Counted from the first letter of the stretch, positions 25,889 through 35,724 are shown. The stretch: DNA of 64,000 nucleotides from Acetobacterium wieringae (GCF_001766835.1 NZ_LKEU01000010.1:1-64000), one strand, 5' to 3'. The notes: generated by a model not told the origin, from the sequence alone. Numbers and translations: made by a program.

Positions 25889-26200
25889 TTAATCAACCTT
25901 TTCTTCGGATCCCGTCTTTTCGTTACTAAAATCAATGATCTCTTCGTCGCTGTTGTCATCAATAATTTCATAATCCACTTCAACGACATCCTGATTCTCA
26001 ATCCGCTTATTCCCGGGGAGAACCACTGCCAGGAGAATATAGACAATGATGCTGAGGATTCCCGGCACGAATCGGAGCACAAAGGGCAACAGGAAAAGCC
26101 CTCTGAAGACCCAGGGTGAAATGTTGCAGTATTCGCCAAGACCAGCACAGACACCGGCCAGAATGGCCCTTTTTTTACTTTTCACTAATTGTTTTTTCAT
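25889..26200 (-). CDS. PspC-domain membrane protein
   Basis: A 103-residue protein. Residues 7-65 are a PspC domain (KSKKRAILAGVCAGLGEYCNISPWVFRGLF) that includes one or two membrane helices (FVPGILSIIVYILLAVVLPG). The acidic tail (DVVEVDYEIIDDNSDEEIIDF) is cytoplasmic. PspC proteins in Firmicutes often sense envelope stress. It lies between the aminotransferase and tsaE, with gaps of only 20 and 1 bp, so it is part of a run of co-oriented genes. No LiaF/PspA partner is seen. Confidence 0.88.
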   Translation of the reverse strand: MKKQLVKSKKRAILAGVCAGLGEYCNISPWVFRGLFLLPFVLRFVPGILSIIVYILLAVVLPGNKRIENQDVVEVDYEIIDDNSDEEIIDFSNEKTGSEEKVD

Positions 26201-26220
26201 TATTATTCCATTCTTAAACG

Positions 26221-27438
26221 TTACTCTTGACGGTAGGTTGCCATAAACCGTTCCAGCCGATCCATGGTTTCAATCAGATCTTCAGGGTGTGGTAAAAAGA
26301 CGATTCTGAAATGATCCGGGTGAGGCCAGTTAAAACCGGTACCCTGAACCATCAGGACATGTTCTTCTTTTAGAAAATCCAGGGCAAACTGGACATCACT
26401 GGTGATATTAAACATTTCGGTATCAATTTTAGGAAAGACATAAAATCCGGCCTTGGGTTTGACACAGGACAAGCCCGGAATCGCATTGATCCGCTTACAG
26501 ACAATCTCCCGCTGTTCATAGAGCCGTCCGCCGGGCTTGAGCAGGTCATTCATGCTCTGATAGCCACCGAGTGAGGTCTGGATCGCATGCTGTCCCGGAA
26601 CATTGGAGCACATTCGCATATTGGAAAGCATCTTGATGCCTTCGATATAGTCCTTTGCCCCCTCCTTATTGCCGGTTAAAATCATCCAACCGACCCGATA
26701 GCCAGGAATCCGATGGGATTTGGACAAGCCGTTGAGGGTTACCACCAATACATCTTCGGTGAGCGTTGACATCGGGATATGAACATTATCATCATAGAGA
26801 ATCCGGTCATAAATTTCATCGGCAAAGATAATCAGATCATTTTCCACCGCCAGATCAACGATTCCCTCTAAAATTTCCCGGGGATAAAGGGCGCCAGTGG
26901 GATTATTGGGATTGATGACGACAATCCCCTTGGTATTGGGGGTAATCTTACTGGCAATATCCGAAAGATTGGGATTCCAGTCGTCTTCTTCATCACAAGT
27001 ATAATAGACCGCATTGCCACCCGACAGGTTGACGGCAGCCGACCACAGCGGGTAATCCGGTGCTGGCACCAGAATTTCGTCCCCGTTGTCCAAGAGCGCC
27101 TGCATACAAAAAAGAATCAGTTCGCTGACCCCATTACCCAGAAAAACATCATCGACCTTCAGATCCATCAGTCCCTTGGTCTGATAATGCTGAACCACGG
27201 CCTTTCGGGCCGAAAAAATGCCCTGGGAATTACAGTATCCTTCAGCGGTTTTCATGTTATATTTAATATCCTGAATAATTTCATCCGGGGCATTTAAATT
27301 AAAGGGGGCTGTATTGCCCGTATTGAGCATAATAATGTCAATGCCGTCCCGCTCCATGCGATCCGCCTCTTCGACCACCGGTCCTCTAATATCATAACAA
27401 ACGTTGTCCAACTTCTTCGACTTTTTCACAGCTTTCAT
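26221..27438 (-). CDS. PLP-dependent aminotransferase, AlaT-type
   Basis: A fold-type I aminotransferase of the alanine/aspartate class, about 405 residues. The PLP lysine lies in LNGLSKSHRIPGYRVGWM. The substrate-side Arg is in HFRIVFLPHPEDL, and NPNNPTGALYPREIL and ADEIYDRILYDD are present. In AlaT-like enzymes the reaction links alanine/pyruvate with glutamate/2-oxoglutarate. The ORF can begin at TTG (27450), GTG (27441) or ATG (27438); AAAGGAG is 12 bases before the ATG and 9 before the GTG, so the start is uncertain by one codon. The downstream neighbour is PspC. Confidence 0.88.
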   Translation of the reverse strand: MKAVKKSKKLDNVCYDIRGPVVEEADRMERDGIDIIMLNTGNTAPFNLNAPDEIIQDIKYNMKTAEGYCNSQGIFSARKAVVQHYQTKGLMDLKVDDVFLGNGVSELILFCMQALLDNGDEILVPAPDYPLWSAAVNLSGGNAVYYTCDEEDDWNPNLSDIASKITPNTKGIVVINPNNPTGALYPREILEGIVDLAVENDLIIFADEIYDRILYDDNVHIPMSTLTEDVLVVTLNGLSKSHRIPGYRVGWMILTGNKEGAKDYIEGIKMLSNMRMCSNVPGQHAIQTSLGGYQSMNDLLKPGGRLYEQREIVCKRINAIPGLSCVKPKAGFYVFPKIDTEMFNITSDVQFALDFLKEEHVLMVQGTGFNWPHPDHFRIVFLPHPEDLIETMDRLERFMATYRQE

Positions 27439-27478
27439 CACTACACTCAACTCCTTTAATATTAAATTTTAGATAAGA

Positions 27479-27769
27479 CTACTCCAATGTACGGTCCTTT
27501 TTCATTTTTTCGATGATGTTGCGGTAGCCTTTGCCGTGTTTGAGGCAGCGGTTGACCCGGCTGATGGTGGCCGAACTGGCTCCGGTCAGTTTTTCGACAT
27601 CAATAAAGGTTTTTCCCTGGGACAGCAAGTAGGCAATTTCAAAGCGGTGAGCCATGTCTTCGATTTCTTTGATGGTACACAGGTCTTCCAGTAACAGATT
27701 ACAATCCTCTTCGGTTTCAAGGGCTAAAATCGCCTGGGCCAGGACTTTTCTTTTTGCATTTGCTTCCAT
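27479..27769 (-). CDS. TrpR/YerC-family DNA-binding protein
   Basis: A 96-residue protein of the YerC/YecD (TrpR-like) family. It has a helical dimer core (residues 5-50) and a helix-turn-helix, QGKTFIDVEKLTGASSATISRVNRCLKHG. Such proteins are small regulators seen next to many Firmicute biosynthesis genes. Members are not known to bind tryptophan; the ligand and target are unknown. It lies 29-41 bp upstream of the aminotransferase, in the same orientation, and may regulate it. It is divergent from cysS. Confidence 0.87.
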   Translation of the reverse strand: MEANAKRKVLAQAILALETEEDCNLLLEDLCTIKEIEDMAHRFEIAYLLSQGKTFIDVEKLTGASSATISRVNRCLKHGKGYRNIIEKMKKDRTLE

Positions 27770-27842
27770 GGAGATTCCTCTTTCATTTCTTGTTATTCAT
27801 CTGGGATGATAAAGAAATTTTCTTCCTAAAAAATTTTATCCA

Positions 27843-27887
27843 TTGACACTTAATCTTATCTTTAGTGTATAATATGTTATCATAACA
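27843..27887 (+). promoter_or_regulatory. cysS promoter with adjacent palindrome
   Basis: TTGACA (27843-27848), 19 nt, TATAAT (27868-27873). The spacer is wider than usual. Directly after it is the perfect inverted repeat TGTTATCATAACA (27875-27887). The leader is about 45 nt, too short for a T-box. Confidence 0.55.
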
Positions 27888-27924
27888 CATTGCTGTAAAT
27901 AAATAAATTGAAAGGTTGAACTTT

Positions 27925-29322
27925 ATGAAATTATATAATACCTTGACCCAGCAGAAAGAAACCTTTGTCCCGATTGAAGCGGGCAAGGTGCGGATGTATT
28001 CCTGCGGACCGACTGTTTACAACTATTTTCATATCGGCAACGCCCGTCCCTTCATTGTTTTTGACGTGCTCCGCCGATTTTTGGAATATACCGGCTATGA
28101 GGTCACCTTTATCCAGAATTTTACCGACGTCGATGACAAAATCATCAATCGCAGCCACGAAGAAGGGATTTCGCCGGGCGATGTTTCTGAAAAATACATC
28201 CAGGAATACTTCACCGATGCCGATGCCCTGGGCATCAAACGGGCCTCGGTCCATCCCAAGGTTAGCGAGCACATGCCGGAAATCATTGAAATGATCAAAA
28301 CCCTGGAAGAAAAGGGACTGGCCTATAACGTCGATGGCAATGTCTACTACCGTGTCGATGCCTTTAACGATTATGGTAAATTGTCCAAACAATCCATTGA
28401 TGATTTAAAATCCGGTGCCCGAATTGACGTCAATGACGAAAAAGAAAGTCCTCTTGATTTTGCCCTCTGGAAAAAGAAAAAAGACGGCGAACCCTATTGG
28501 GAAAGTCCCTGGGGTCAGGGACGACCAGGCTGGCACATTGAATGTTCGGCGATGTCCAAAAAACATCTCGGTGAAACCATTGATATTCACGGCGGCGGCC
28601 AGGATCTGATCTTCCCCCACCACGAAAATGAAATTGCCCAATCGGAAGGCTGCTGCGGCAAACCCTTTGCCAACTATTGGGTCCACAATGGCTACATTAA
28701 TATCGACAACGAGAAAATGTCCAAGTCCAAGGGCAACTTCTTCACCGTCCGGGATATTGCCAAAACCTTCGATCTGGAAGCGGTTCGGATGTTTTTACTG
28801 ATGGCCCATTACCGCAGCCCGGTCAACTTCAGCGAACCGCTGCTAAAACAGGCCGCCAGTGCCCTGGAGCGTTTATATACCGCCAAATTCCAGATGGACT
28901 TCCTGCTGGAAAATGCCACTGCTAAGGCAGCCACCGAAGCCGAGCAGGTTTGGATTGATTCCCTGGCCAAATACAAAAACGATTTTATTGCTGCCATGGA
29001 CGACGATATCAACACCGCCGATGCCATTGCCGTAATTTTTGAGCTGGTTCGGGATTTAAATTCCAACCTTGATGCCACTTCTTCCCAACCGGCAATCATG
29101 GCTGGCCAGAATACTTTTGCCGAACTCACCGGTGTTTTAGGGCTGGCGGTAAAAGAAAAAGAAACCAATCTGGATGAGGCGGTAGAAGATCTGATCGCCC
29201 AGCGCCAGGCCGCCCGTAAAGCCAAGGATTTTAAGCGGGCTGACGAAATCCGCGATGAACTGCTGGCAAAAGGCATTGTATTGGAGGATACCCGGGAAGG
29301 TGTTAAATGGAAAAAAGCCTGA
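27925..29322 (+). CDS. cysS: cysteinyl-tRNA synthetase
   Basis: Charges tRNA-Cys. It has 465 residues from the ATG at 27925 (AAAGG at 27911-27915). The frame could open at TTG 27916, but this leaves no RBS room. The class I signatures are YFHIGNAR and MSKSKGN. The zinc site includes [27 protein letters not shown] and [14 protein letters not shown]. The C-terminal DALR domain ends in [14 protein letters not shown]. It overlaps mrnC by 16 bp, the usual Firmicute pairing. Confidence 0.97.
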   Translation: MKLYNTLTQQKETFVPIEAGKVRMYSCGPTVYNYFHIGNARPFIVFDVLRRFLEYTGYEVTFIQNFTDVDDKIINRSHEEGISPGDVSEKYIQEYFTDADALGIKRASVHPKVSEHMPEIIEMIKTLEEKGLAYNVDGNVYYRVDAFNDYGKLSKQSIDDLKSGARIDVNDEKESPLDFALWKKKKDGEPYWESPWGQGRPGWHIECSAMSKKHLGETIDIHGGGQDLIFPHHENEIAQSEGCCGKPFANYWVHNGYINIDNEKMSKSKGNFFTVRDIAKTFDLEAVRMFLLMAHYRSPVNFSEPLLKQAASALERLYTAKFQMDFLLENATAKAATEAEQVWIDSLAKYKNDFIAAMDDDINTADAIAVIFELVRDLNSNLDATSSQPAIMAGQNTFAELTGVLGLAVKEKETNLDEAVEDLIAQRQAARKAKDFKRADEIRDELLAKGIVLEDTREGVKWKKA

Positions 29323-29774
29323 CCCTTACCCCCGAACCCACCGAAAATCTCAAAACTATAAAGGCCACCATCGAAAAAAGCTATACCATCGAACAGGCCG
29401 CTGCCATGAATCCCCTGGCTTTGGCCTATCTCGGCGATGGGATATATTCCGATATGATTCGAAAATATCTGCTTGGCTGTGGTCACCAGAACGTCAACTT
29501 CATGACCAAAACCTCCATCCACTATGTCCGGGCCAGTGCCCAGGCCCAAATCATCCGGGAACTGCTGCCAGAGCTTACCGAAGCCGAGCAGCGGATCTTT
29601 AAACGGGGCCGTAATACCGCCTCTCAGGTTCCCAAGAATGCCAACCCGTCTGACTACCGCTATGCCACCGGGTTTGAAACCCTGATTGGCTACCTTTTTC
29701 TTTGCGGTGAGACGGAGCGGATGAATGCCCTGATTGTTCAGAGCATTGCGATCATCAATCAAAGCCTCAACTAA
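29307..29774 (+). CDS. mrnC: Mini-ribonuclease III
   Basis: A 155-residue RNase III catalytic domain without a dsRNA-binding domain, which matures 23S rRNA. The signature is [21 protein letters not shown], with the Asp in GDGIY that is needed for metal binding, and [16 protein letters not shown] at the end. GAAGGTG inside the cysS end is the RBS. The gene order cysS-mrnC is conserved in Bacillus and clostridia. A long terminator follows directly. Confidence 0.95.
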   Translation: MEKSLTLTPEPTENLKTIKATIEKSYTIEQAAAMNPLALAYLGDGIYSDMIRKYLLGCGHQNVNFMTKTSIHYVRASAQAQIIRELLPELTEAEQRIFKRGRNTASQVPKNANPSDYRYATGFETLIGYLFLCGETERMNALIVQSIAIINQSLN

Positions 29775-29775
29775 C

Positions 29776-29815
29776 AAAAGATCTGCATCAGGCCAATGCC
29801 TGATGCAGATCTTTT
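29776..29815. terminator. terminator between mrnC and the MATE gene
   Basis: A perfect 18-bp stem (AAAAGATCTGCATCAGGC with its complement at 29798-29815) closed by a CAAT loop. It is symmetric in A and U runs, so it serves both converging genes. Confidence 0.88.
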
Positions 29816-29828
29816 CGTTTTTATTGCA

Positions 29829-31220
29829 TTAGTTTTGTACGGTGACCGGAGCCGCCTCCCAGGTATCAAAGATGGTTCGCTGATACCACCGGAACATAAA
29901 CAGTTCGTAAGCCAGACAAACGATTTCCGAGATGAAGAATCCATACCAGAGCCAGTCCAGACCGCCAGCCTGAGCCAGCAGGTAAGTAACCGGCAAGAGC
30001 ACCACCATCTGGCGGATAAAGGAAGCAATCATACTGACATAAGCTTTCCCGATGGCCTGAAAACTGACACTGAGCATAATCGAAATTCCCGCCAACGGAA
30101 AAGCCAGACTGATGCTGCGCAGACAGTTCACCCCGATTTCCATCATTTCGGATGACGGATTAAAAGCCATCATAATCTGAGCCGGGAAAATCCAGAACAG
30201 TACTGTGCCTATGATCATGATCGAGAGGGCAGCAGTAATTGCGACCTTTAGGGTTTCATTGAACCGTTCCCGGTTTCTGGCCCCAAAATTAAAGCCGAAG
30301 ATGGGCATGGCCCCCTGTCCCAATCCAAAGATGGGCATAAAGATGATCGATTGAATTTTAAAGTAAACACCGAAAACTGCCACCGCTGACATCCCAAATC
30401 CGGCCAGGATCAGATTGTATCCGGTAATCATCAGCGAGGCCAACCCCTGCATAATCGCCGCTGGCAAGCCGACTTTAAAGATGTCCTTGACGATTTCTGT
30501 TTCATAGTGAAACACCTGATAGTCCAGTTTGAGATATGACTTTCCGCTTTTAAAGACAATCAACAGCATATAAACCATCCCCAAAAGCTGACCGATGACC
30601 GTGGCAATGGCCGCACCGGCTACCCCCAGGGCAGGGAAACCAAACCACCCGAAAATCATAATCGGATCCAGAATAATATTGGTCACCGCACCAATAATCT
30701 GGCCCACCATCGGTTGGATCATTTCACCGGTTCCCTGTAAGGTTGAAAAAGCAGCCTGAGTAATAAAACTACCAAAACAAAACACCGTAACAATCATCAA
30801 ATAAGCGCGACCCTGAGCAATGATGTTGGCGTTATCGGTGAACAGACTGATAAACGCTTCCGCCGTAAAGAATCCCAGGATTCCCAACCCGGCGGCGATT
30901 AAAACCGCCAATAGGAAACCATGCTCAGCCACGTTGGCCGCCTCGCTGTTTTTATTTTGACCCAGCCGCCTGGATATGGCTGAATTAATCCCAACTCCCA
31001 GGCCCACAAAGCAGGAGATAATAATCATCTGAATCGGAAACGCCAGAGAAACCGCCGTTAGCGCTTCTTCCCCGATTTGTGCCACAAAGATACTGTCGAC
31101 AATATTATATAAAGCCTGAATCATCATCGAAATAATTGCTGGTATGGACATTGAAAAAAGCAGCTTGGGAATGGGAACGACGCCCAATTTGTTCCTTTTT
31201 TCTGTTTTTGTGTCTTTCAT
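29829..31220 (-). CDS. MATE-family efflux transporter
   Basis: A 463-residue cation-antiporter exporter with twelve transmembrane segments in two MatE halves. Typical sequence is SIPAIISMMIQALYNIVDSIFVAQIG early on, and GLGQGAMPIFGFNFGAR in the middle. The frame could reach 31304, but GGAGGTG is placed only for the ATG at 31220 (MKDTKTEKRNKL). The position between a terminator and a DEAD-box gene makes it monocistronic. Likely substrates are cationic drugs or toxins; this is family-level inference. Confidence 0.93.
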   Translation of the reverse strand: MKDTKTEKRNKLGVVPIPKLLFSMSIPAIISMMIQALYNIVDSIFVAQIGEEALTAVSLAFPIQMIIISCFVGLGVGINSAISRRLGQNKNSEAANVAEHGFLLAVLIAAGLGILGFFTAEAFISLFTDNANIIAQGRAYLMIVTVFCFGSFITQAAFSTLQGTGEMIQPMVGQIIGAVTNIILDPIMIFGWFGFPALGVAGAAIATVIGQLLGMVYMLLIVFKSGKSYLKLDYQVFHYETEIVKDIFKVGLPAAIMQGLASLMITGYNLILAGFGMSAVAVFGVYFKIQSIIFMPIFGLGQGAMPIFGFNFGARNRERFNETLKVAITAALSIMIIGTVLFWIFPAQIMMAFNPSSEMMEIGVNCLRSISLAFPLAGISIMLSVSFQAIGKAYVSMIASFIRQMVVLLPVTYLLAQAGGLDWLWYGFFISEIVCLAYELFMFRWYQRTIFDTWEAAPVTVQN

Positions 31221-31315
31221 AGGGCACCTCCTCTGATTTTTTCTAACTATTGTATCAAAAAACCCGGATCCAAGGACAATGTCAGCCTCACACCCAGGTT
31301 CCATTTAAGATCTAA

Positions 31316-32986
31316 TTACTTCTTCTTTTTAGAAATTTCTACTTTTACTTTACGTTCTTTGATTATTTTGCCGTTTAGTTTCTTTTCGACTTTTTTAGCT
31401 TGCTCTTCATCCACATCGACAAAGGTAAACTTGTCATACATGTCAATGTTACCCACTGCTGACGATGGAATTCCGCATTCACCGCAGATCGCTCCCAGAA
31501 TATCCCGTTTTTGGGCATGATCCTTTTCACCGACACTGATAAACAACCGTTTGGTTTTTTCTGGGCCAGCCCGACGAGAACCACCATCTCTGGATCCGCC
31601 ATCACGACGGCTGCGTCCATCCCGACCATCCCGGCGAGGACCACCATCATTCCGTCTGGGACGTCGTTCGACAGTATTAAGATCTTCAGCTTCTGACAGC
31701 GGTAACTGGGCCTGCAACAACACAGCAGCAATGGTTTCGGCCGTATATCCTTTTTCAACCAGTTCGTCAATAATTTTTAAATAGGTATCCAGACTGCCCT
31801 TTTCAGTACCTTTATCAGCCCGAATCTTAAAACGTTCGTGGAAATGGGCAATTTTAATATCATTGATGACTTCACTGGTAGGAATCAGATCCCGTTCGAT
31901 ACTTTTTTTAGTGTAATCGGTAATCTTCTTGAGTCTGAACTGATCTCTTGATCGTGCCAGGGTCAGGGAAATTCCGCTTTTTCCAGCCCGGCCGGTTCGA
32001 CCAATTCGGTGCACATAGTATTCTTCATTATCCGGTACATCATAATTAAAGACGATATCAACGTCATCCACATCAATACCCCGGGCCGCCACATCGGTTG
32101 CCACCAGGATATTTAGTTTACCGCGACTGAAATCTTTTAATACCGCCATTCGGGACATCTGGCGCATGTCACCATGAATCTTATCGACTGAATAACCCAA
32201 TTTTTTCAGATCATCGGTGATTTCATCGACATATTTTTTGGTGTTACAGAAAATCAGTGATCGCTGGGGTTTATACACATCCAGCAAACGGGTTAACGCT
32301 TCAAACTTATGGTGATCGCTGATATTGAAGTATTTCTGCTCAATGCTGGTTGCGACCATGGTTTTTGGCGAAATTTCGATCATTACCGGATCTTTCTGAT
32401 AGGTTTCAGCAATTTTTAAAATCGGTTTTGGCATCGTTGCTGAGAATAACACCGTCTGAATATCATGGTCAATTTCATCGAGAATCAGTTCGATATCTTC
32501 CCGGAATCCCATGTTTAACATTTCATCCGCTTCGTCCAGTACCACCATCGAAACATCACTCAGTTTCAGTGTTTTTCGACGCATATGATCCATTACCCGG
32601 CCGGGGGTGCCAACAACGATCTGAACCCCGGATTTAAGGTCTCTGATTTGACCTTCAATGGACGCCCCTCCGAAAATCGGCAGAACTTTTACGCCTTTCT
32701 GGTATTTTATTACTTTTCTAAACTCGTCTGAGACCTGTACTGCCAACTCACGGGTTGGGCATAGAACTAAAACTTGTACTTTCTTTATGGAAGGGTCAAG
32801 CTTTGTAATGGCTGGAATTGCAAAGGCAACAGTTTTTCCTGTTCCGGTTTGCGATTTTCCAATGAGGTCTCCTCCCATCATCAATTGTGGTATCGCTCGC
32901 TCCTGGATTTCGGTCATTTCTACAAAGCCCATTTCTTCGATGCCTTGCAGTAGTTGTTCATTAATTTCTAATTCTGTAAATTTCAT
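31316..32986 (-). CDS. DEAD-box RNA helicase with DbpA-like RNA-binding domain
   Basis: A 556-residue ATP-dependent RNA helicase. Motifs include SQTGTGKTVAFAIP, PTRELAVQ, GTPGRVMDH, VLDEADEMLNMGF, SATMP and HRIGRTGRAG. After the helicase core (about 370) comes an Arg/Gly-rich linker (RRPRRNDGGPRRDGRDG) and then a DbpA-type RNA-recognition fold (RLFISVGEKDHAQKRDILGA). The architecture is that of CshA/DeaD/DbpA helicases used in ribosome assembly and cold adaptation. It is monocistronic; the gap upstream (32987-33237) carries the XRE promoter. Confidence 0.94.
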   Translation of the reverse strand: MKFTELEINEQLLQGIEEMGFVEMTEIQERAIPQLMMGGDLIGKSQTGTGKTVAFAIPAITKLDPSIKKVQVLVLCPTRELAVQVSDEFRKVIKYQKGVKVLPIFGGASIEGQIRDLKSGVQIVVGTPGRVMDHMRRKTLKLSDVSMVVLDEADEMLNMGFREDIELILDEIDHDIQTVLFSATMPKPILKIAETYQKDPVMIEISPKTMVATSIEQKYFNISDHHKFEALTRLLDVYKPQRSLIFCNTKKYVDEITDDLKKLGYSVDKIHGDMRQMSRMAVLKDFSRGKLNILVATDVAARGIDVDDVDIVFNYDVPDNEEYYVHRIGRTGRAGKSGISLTLARSRDQFRLKKITDYTKKSIERDLIPTSEVINDIKIAHFHERFKIRADKGTEKGSLDTYLKIIDELVEKGYTAETIAAVLLQAQLPLSEAEDLNTVERRPRRNDGGPRRDGRDGRSRRDGGSRDGGSRRAGPEKTKRLFISVGEKDHAQKRDILGAICGECGIPSSAVGNIDMYDKFTFVDVDEEQAKKVEKKLNGKIIKERKVKVEISKKKK

Positions 32987-33154
32987 TTAGTATCCTTTCT
33001 CGAATATATAACATCTTATTTTAAACCAAACTAAAGAATAAAGCAAGTTTGTTTTAGATTCATTAAGAAATAGTGCTTCTGTTTCATGTGGTATTTGAAT
33101 TATTTCCGGTTTTGCACCTTTGTATAAAATTTCTGGCCATCAAGTATACGAATA

Positions 33155-33175
33155 GTGTATAATATGGTTATACAC
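33155..33175. promoter_or_regulatory. palindromic operator over the -10 of the XRE gene
   Basis: GTGTATAA (33155-33162), five bases, TTATACAC (33168-33175). The TATAAT at 33158-33163 is inside it, so a bound protein would block RNA polymerase. The XRE protein encoded at 33238 is the obvious ligand. No good -35 is visible. Confidence 0.6.
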
Positions 33176-33237
33176 ATATCATGTGTTTATCTTATTCGTT
33201 CATACTGAGTTTATGAATATTTTTTGGAGGAAACACG

Positions 33238-33645
33238 ATGTCTACTTTTGGTACCCGATTAAAACGACTACGCATTAATAAGGACATGACCCAGCAAGAT
33301 TTTGCTGAGCATTTTGATTTAAACAAGAGCTCAATTTCCAAGTATGAGAAGGATAAAAACCTTCCTGAAAACCAGTTGCTGGTTGAAATTGCCGATTATT
33401 TTGATGTATCGGTTGATTATCTGCTTTGTCGGACTGACAATGCCACATCTCTCAATGATGCTAAACTCAAATCTGAGGGTTCATTAAACTCAGCTGAACA
33501 ATTAGTTAAACCATTGGATATGAAAGACCTGCTGGGGCTGTTCGGATACGCCATGACCAGCGAAGAAGGCAAGCGGGAAATTCTCGATTTTATTAACTTC
33601 AAACACGAAGTTTTGCTCCAACATTACGCCAAAAAAGAATCCTAA
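33238..33645 (+). CDS. XRE-family transcriptional regulator
   Basis: A 135-residue protein with an N-terminal Cro/CI helix-turn-helix (residues 6-62: LKRLRINKDMTQQDFAEHF, then LNKSSISKYEKDKNLPEN, then VSVDYLLCRTD). A short C-terminal region holds LGLFGYAMTSEEGKREILDF. GGAGG precedes the ATG. It is a single-gene unit ended by a terminator. It may be an autoregulated housekeeping regulator or a relic of a mobile element; base use looks like its neighbours. Targets are unknown. Confidence 0.9.
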   Translation: MSTFGTRLKRLRINKDMTQQDFAEHFDLNKSSISKYEKDKNLPENQLLVEIADYFDVSVDYLLCRTDNATSLNDAKLKSEGSLNSAEQLVKPLDMKDLLGLFGYAMTSEEGKREILDFINFKHEVLLQHYAKKES

Positions 33646-33679
33646 AAAAAGAAGCTGTTTTCGGACAGCTTCTTTTTTT
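33644..33679. terminator. terminator between the XRE gene and nadE
   Basis: GAAGCTGT (33651-33658) pairs with ACAGCTTC (33665-33672) and is flanked by an A-run on the left and a T-run on the right, a bidirectional form for the converging genes. Confidence 0.85.
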
Positions 33680-33685
33680 ATCAAC

Positions 33686-35632
33686 TTAACCGATTGGTTC
33701 CATTTTTTCCAGGCTCTTAAGCCATTGGGTTGCATGAGCATCCGAGGGCATCCGCCAGTCACCCCGTGGCGAAAAGGAGACCGACCCGACCTTGGGTCCA
33801 TCGGGGAGACAGTTTCGTTTAAACTGCTGGCCAAAGAAACGGTGATAAAAGTTTTTCAGCCATTTAAAAATGACTGCCTTTTGATAGACGCCGTCAAAGG
33901 CCTTGCAGGCCAGAAAATAGACTTTTTCCGGTGAAAAACCATGACGAACCATTTGATACATGAAGAAATCGTGAAGTTCGTATGGTCCCACGGTTTCTTC
34001 AGTTTTCTGGGCAATTTTTCCATCAGCATCAGGCGGCAGCAGTTCCGGAGAAACCGGGGTCGCCAGAACATCATAAAGAATTTTGCGAATGTCTGCTTCG
34101 GGCGAATGGTCGGCCACCCACTCCACCAGGTAGCGGATCAGGGTTTTTGGCACACTGGCATTGACACTGTACATCGACATATGGTCGCCATTATAGGTGG
34201 CCCAACCCAGTGCCAGTTCCGAAAGATCCCCGGTCCCAATAACAATTCCCCCCAGTTTATTGGAAAGATCCATCAGAATCTGGGTGCGTTCCCGAGCCTG
34301 GGAATTTTCGTAGGTGACGTTGTGAAGATCAATGGGGTGGCCGATATCCTTAAAGTGAGCGGTACAGGCCGCCACAATCGAAATTTCATGGAAACTGGCA
34401 CCGAGACCCTTAATCAGGGCTACGGCATTGTCGTAGGTGCGGTCAGTGGTGCCAAAGCCCGGCATGGTGACGGCATGAATTTTTTCCCGGGGAATACCAA
34501 AGCGGTCACAAACAGAGACACAGACCAGCAGCGCCATGGTGGAGTCCAGTCCCCCGGAGATCCCCACCACCATCGGGGCGTTACCGATATGAGCCAGGCG
34601 GGTCGCCAAACCAATGGTTTGAATATTAAAGATTTCTTCACAACGTTCACTGCGACGGTTGGGATCTGCCGGAACAAAGGGCTGCGGGTTGACCTCCCGA
34701 TCAAAATCATTGGTGCCCGAAGTTTCAAAGGTAATGGTTCGGTAAAAACGGTTATTAAGCAGATCCACCGAATCGCCAAAGCCATGCTGCATTTGGCGGT
34801 CATGATTGAGTGATTCCACATCAATATCGCAAATCAGCAATTCATTACCCAGGTTAAATTTGGGCAGTTCTTTAAGTAGTATCCCCCGTTCACAGATCAT
34901 CGCATTACCACCGAAAACCAGATCACTGGTGGATTCCCCAAACCCTGCTGAGGCATAGAGATAAGCTGCATTGCAGCGTCCGGATTGGGAGCGGATCAGT
35001 TCCCTGCGATAATCACTTTTGCCCACCACCTCATTGCTGGCAGAGGGATTAAGAATCACCGTGGCACCAGCCAGAGCGTGAAAGCTGCCCGGTGAGATCG
35101 GCACCCATAGGTCTTCACAAATTTCGACGGCCACCACAAATTCTTCCCGATGAACATGCTTAAACAGCAAATCCGTCCCAATCGGAACCGCTTGGGAACC
35201 GATTGGAATTTCTGTCTGATTCAATGATTTTGCCGAAGCAAACCAACGTTTTTCATAAAACTCCTGATGATTGGGAATATAGGTTTTGGGCACAATCCCC
35301 AGAATTTTACCATCGTTTAGCAGCGCTGAACAATTGTACAAACTGCCATTAATGGCCAGGGGCAGACCCACCACCAGCAGCATTTTTTTTCCGTCTGACC
35401 ATTGGCACAGGCTGTCCAGAGCCTTGACGGCGTTTTTCTGTAGCTCCCGCTGAAAAAACAGATCACCGCAGGTATAGCCGGTAATCCCTAACTCCGGAAA
35501 CAACAGCACTTCCACGCCCTGATCCCAGGCCTTTTCTGCCAGACTAATCATTTGCCTGAGGTTATATTGGCAGTCTGCCAATTTAAGTTTGGGAACAGCG
35601 CAGGCTGTTCTAAAAAAACCATATTTATGCAT
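33686..35632 (-). CDS. nadE: NAD+ synthase (glutamine-hydrolysing)
   Basis: Converts deamido-NAD, glutamine and ATP to NAD+. The protein is the long (648-residue) form. An N-terminal carbon-nitrogen hydrolase (glutaminase) has its triad Glu in LLFPELGITGYT, Lys in VPKTYIPNHQEFYE and Cys in VAVEICEDLWVPISPGS. The C-terminal synthetase has the PP-loop VVGISGGLDSTMALLV and GTGDLSELALGWATYNGD. The gene is monocistronic, with its own promoter at 35686-35714 and a DnaA-box cluster upstream. Confidence 0.97.
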   Translation of the reverse strand: MHKYGFFRTACAVPKLKLADCQYNLRQMISLAEKAWDQGVEVLLFPELGITGYTCGDLFFQRELQKNAVKALDSLCQWSDGKKMLLVVGLPLAINGSLYNCSALLNDGKILGIVPKTYIPNHQEFYEKRWFASAKSLNQTEIPIGSQAVPIGTDLLFKHVHREEFVVAVEICEDLWVPISPGSFHALAGATVILNPSASNEVVGKSDYRRELIRSQSGRCNAAYLYASAGFGESTSDLVFGGNAMICERGILLKELPKFNLGNELLICDIDVESLNHDRQMQHGFGDSVDLLNNRFYRTITFETSGTNDFDREVNPQPFVPADPNRRSERCEEIFNIQTIGLATRLAHIGNAPMVVGISGGLDSTMALLVCVSVCDRFGIPREKIHAVTMPGFGTTDRTYDNAVALIKGLGASFHEISIVAACTAHFKDIGHPIDLHNVTYENSQARERTQILMDLSNKLGGIVIGTGDLSELALGWATYNGDHMSMYSVNASVPKTLIRYLVEWVADHSPEADIRKILYDVLATPVSPELLPPDADGKIAQKTEETVGPYELHDFFMYQMVRHGFSPEKVYFLACKAFDGVYQKAVIFKWLKNFYHRFFGQQFKRNCLPDGPKVGSVSFSPRGDWRMPSDAHATQWLKSLEKMEPIG

Positions 35633-35685
35633 TTAATTCACCTTGTATCTTTTTAATTTTCAACGTAACTGTTTGAATGACCTTC

Positions 35686-35714
35686 ATTATATCCCCATTT
35701 CAGCTCCAAAACAA
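35686..35714 (-). promoter_or_regulatory. promoter of nadE
   Basis: Minus strand TTGTTT (35709-35714), 17 nt, TATAAT (35686-35691). The transcribed leader is about 45 nt. A DnaA box lies 11 bp upstream of the -35, at 35725-35733. Confidence 0.8.
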
Positions 35715-35724
35715 TCATATTTTA

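Noticed and set aside
25888..26154. Longer TsaE reading frame starting at 26154
   Set aside because: The extra 89 residues overlap the PspC gene in another frame and do not resemble TsaE; the ATG at 25887 fits the family start.
27870..27924. T-box leader of cysS
   Set aside because: The leader from the predicted promoter is about 45 nt and lacks the AGGGTGG-type T-box sequence.
28809..29777. Open frame of 322 residues on the minus strand over cysS and mrnC
   Set aside because: Antisense to two recognisable genes, low-complexity composition (Ser/Ala-rich), and no motif; a shadow frame.
33941..34813. Open frame of 290 residues on the plus strand within nadE
   Set aside because: It lies wholly antisense to the well supported nadE gene, has no family signature or RBS and reflects the third-base pattern of the real gene.
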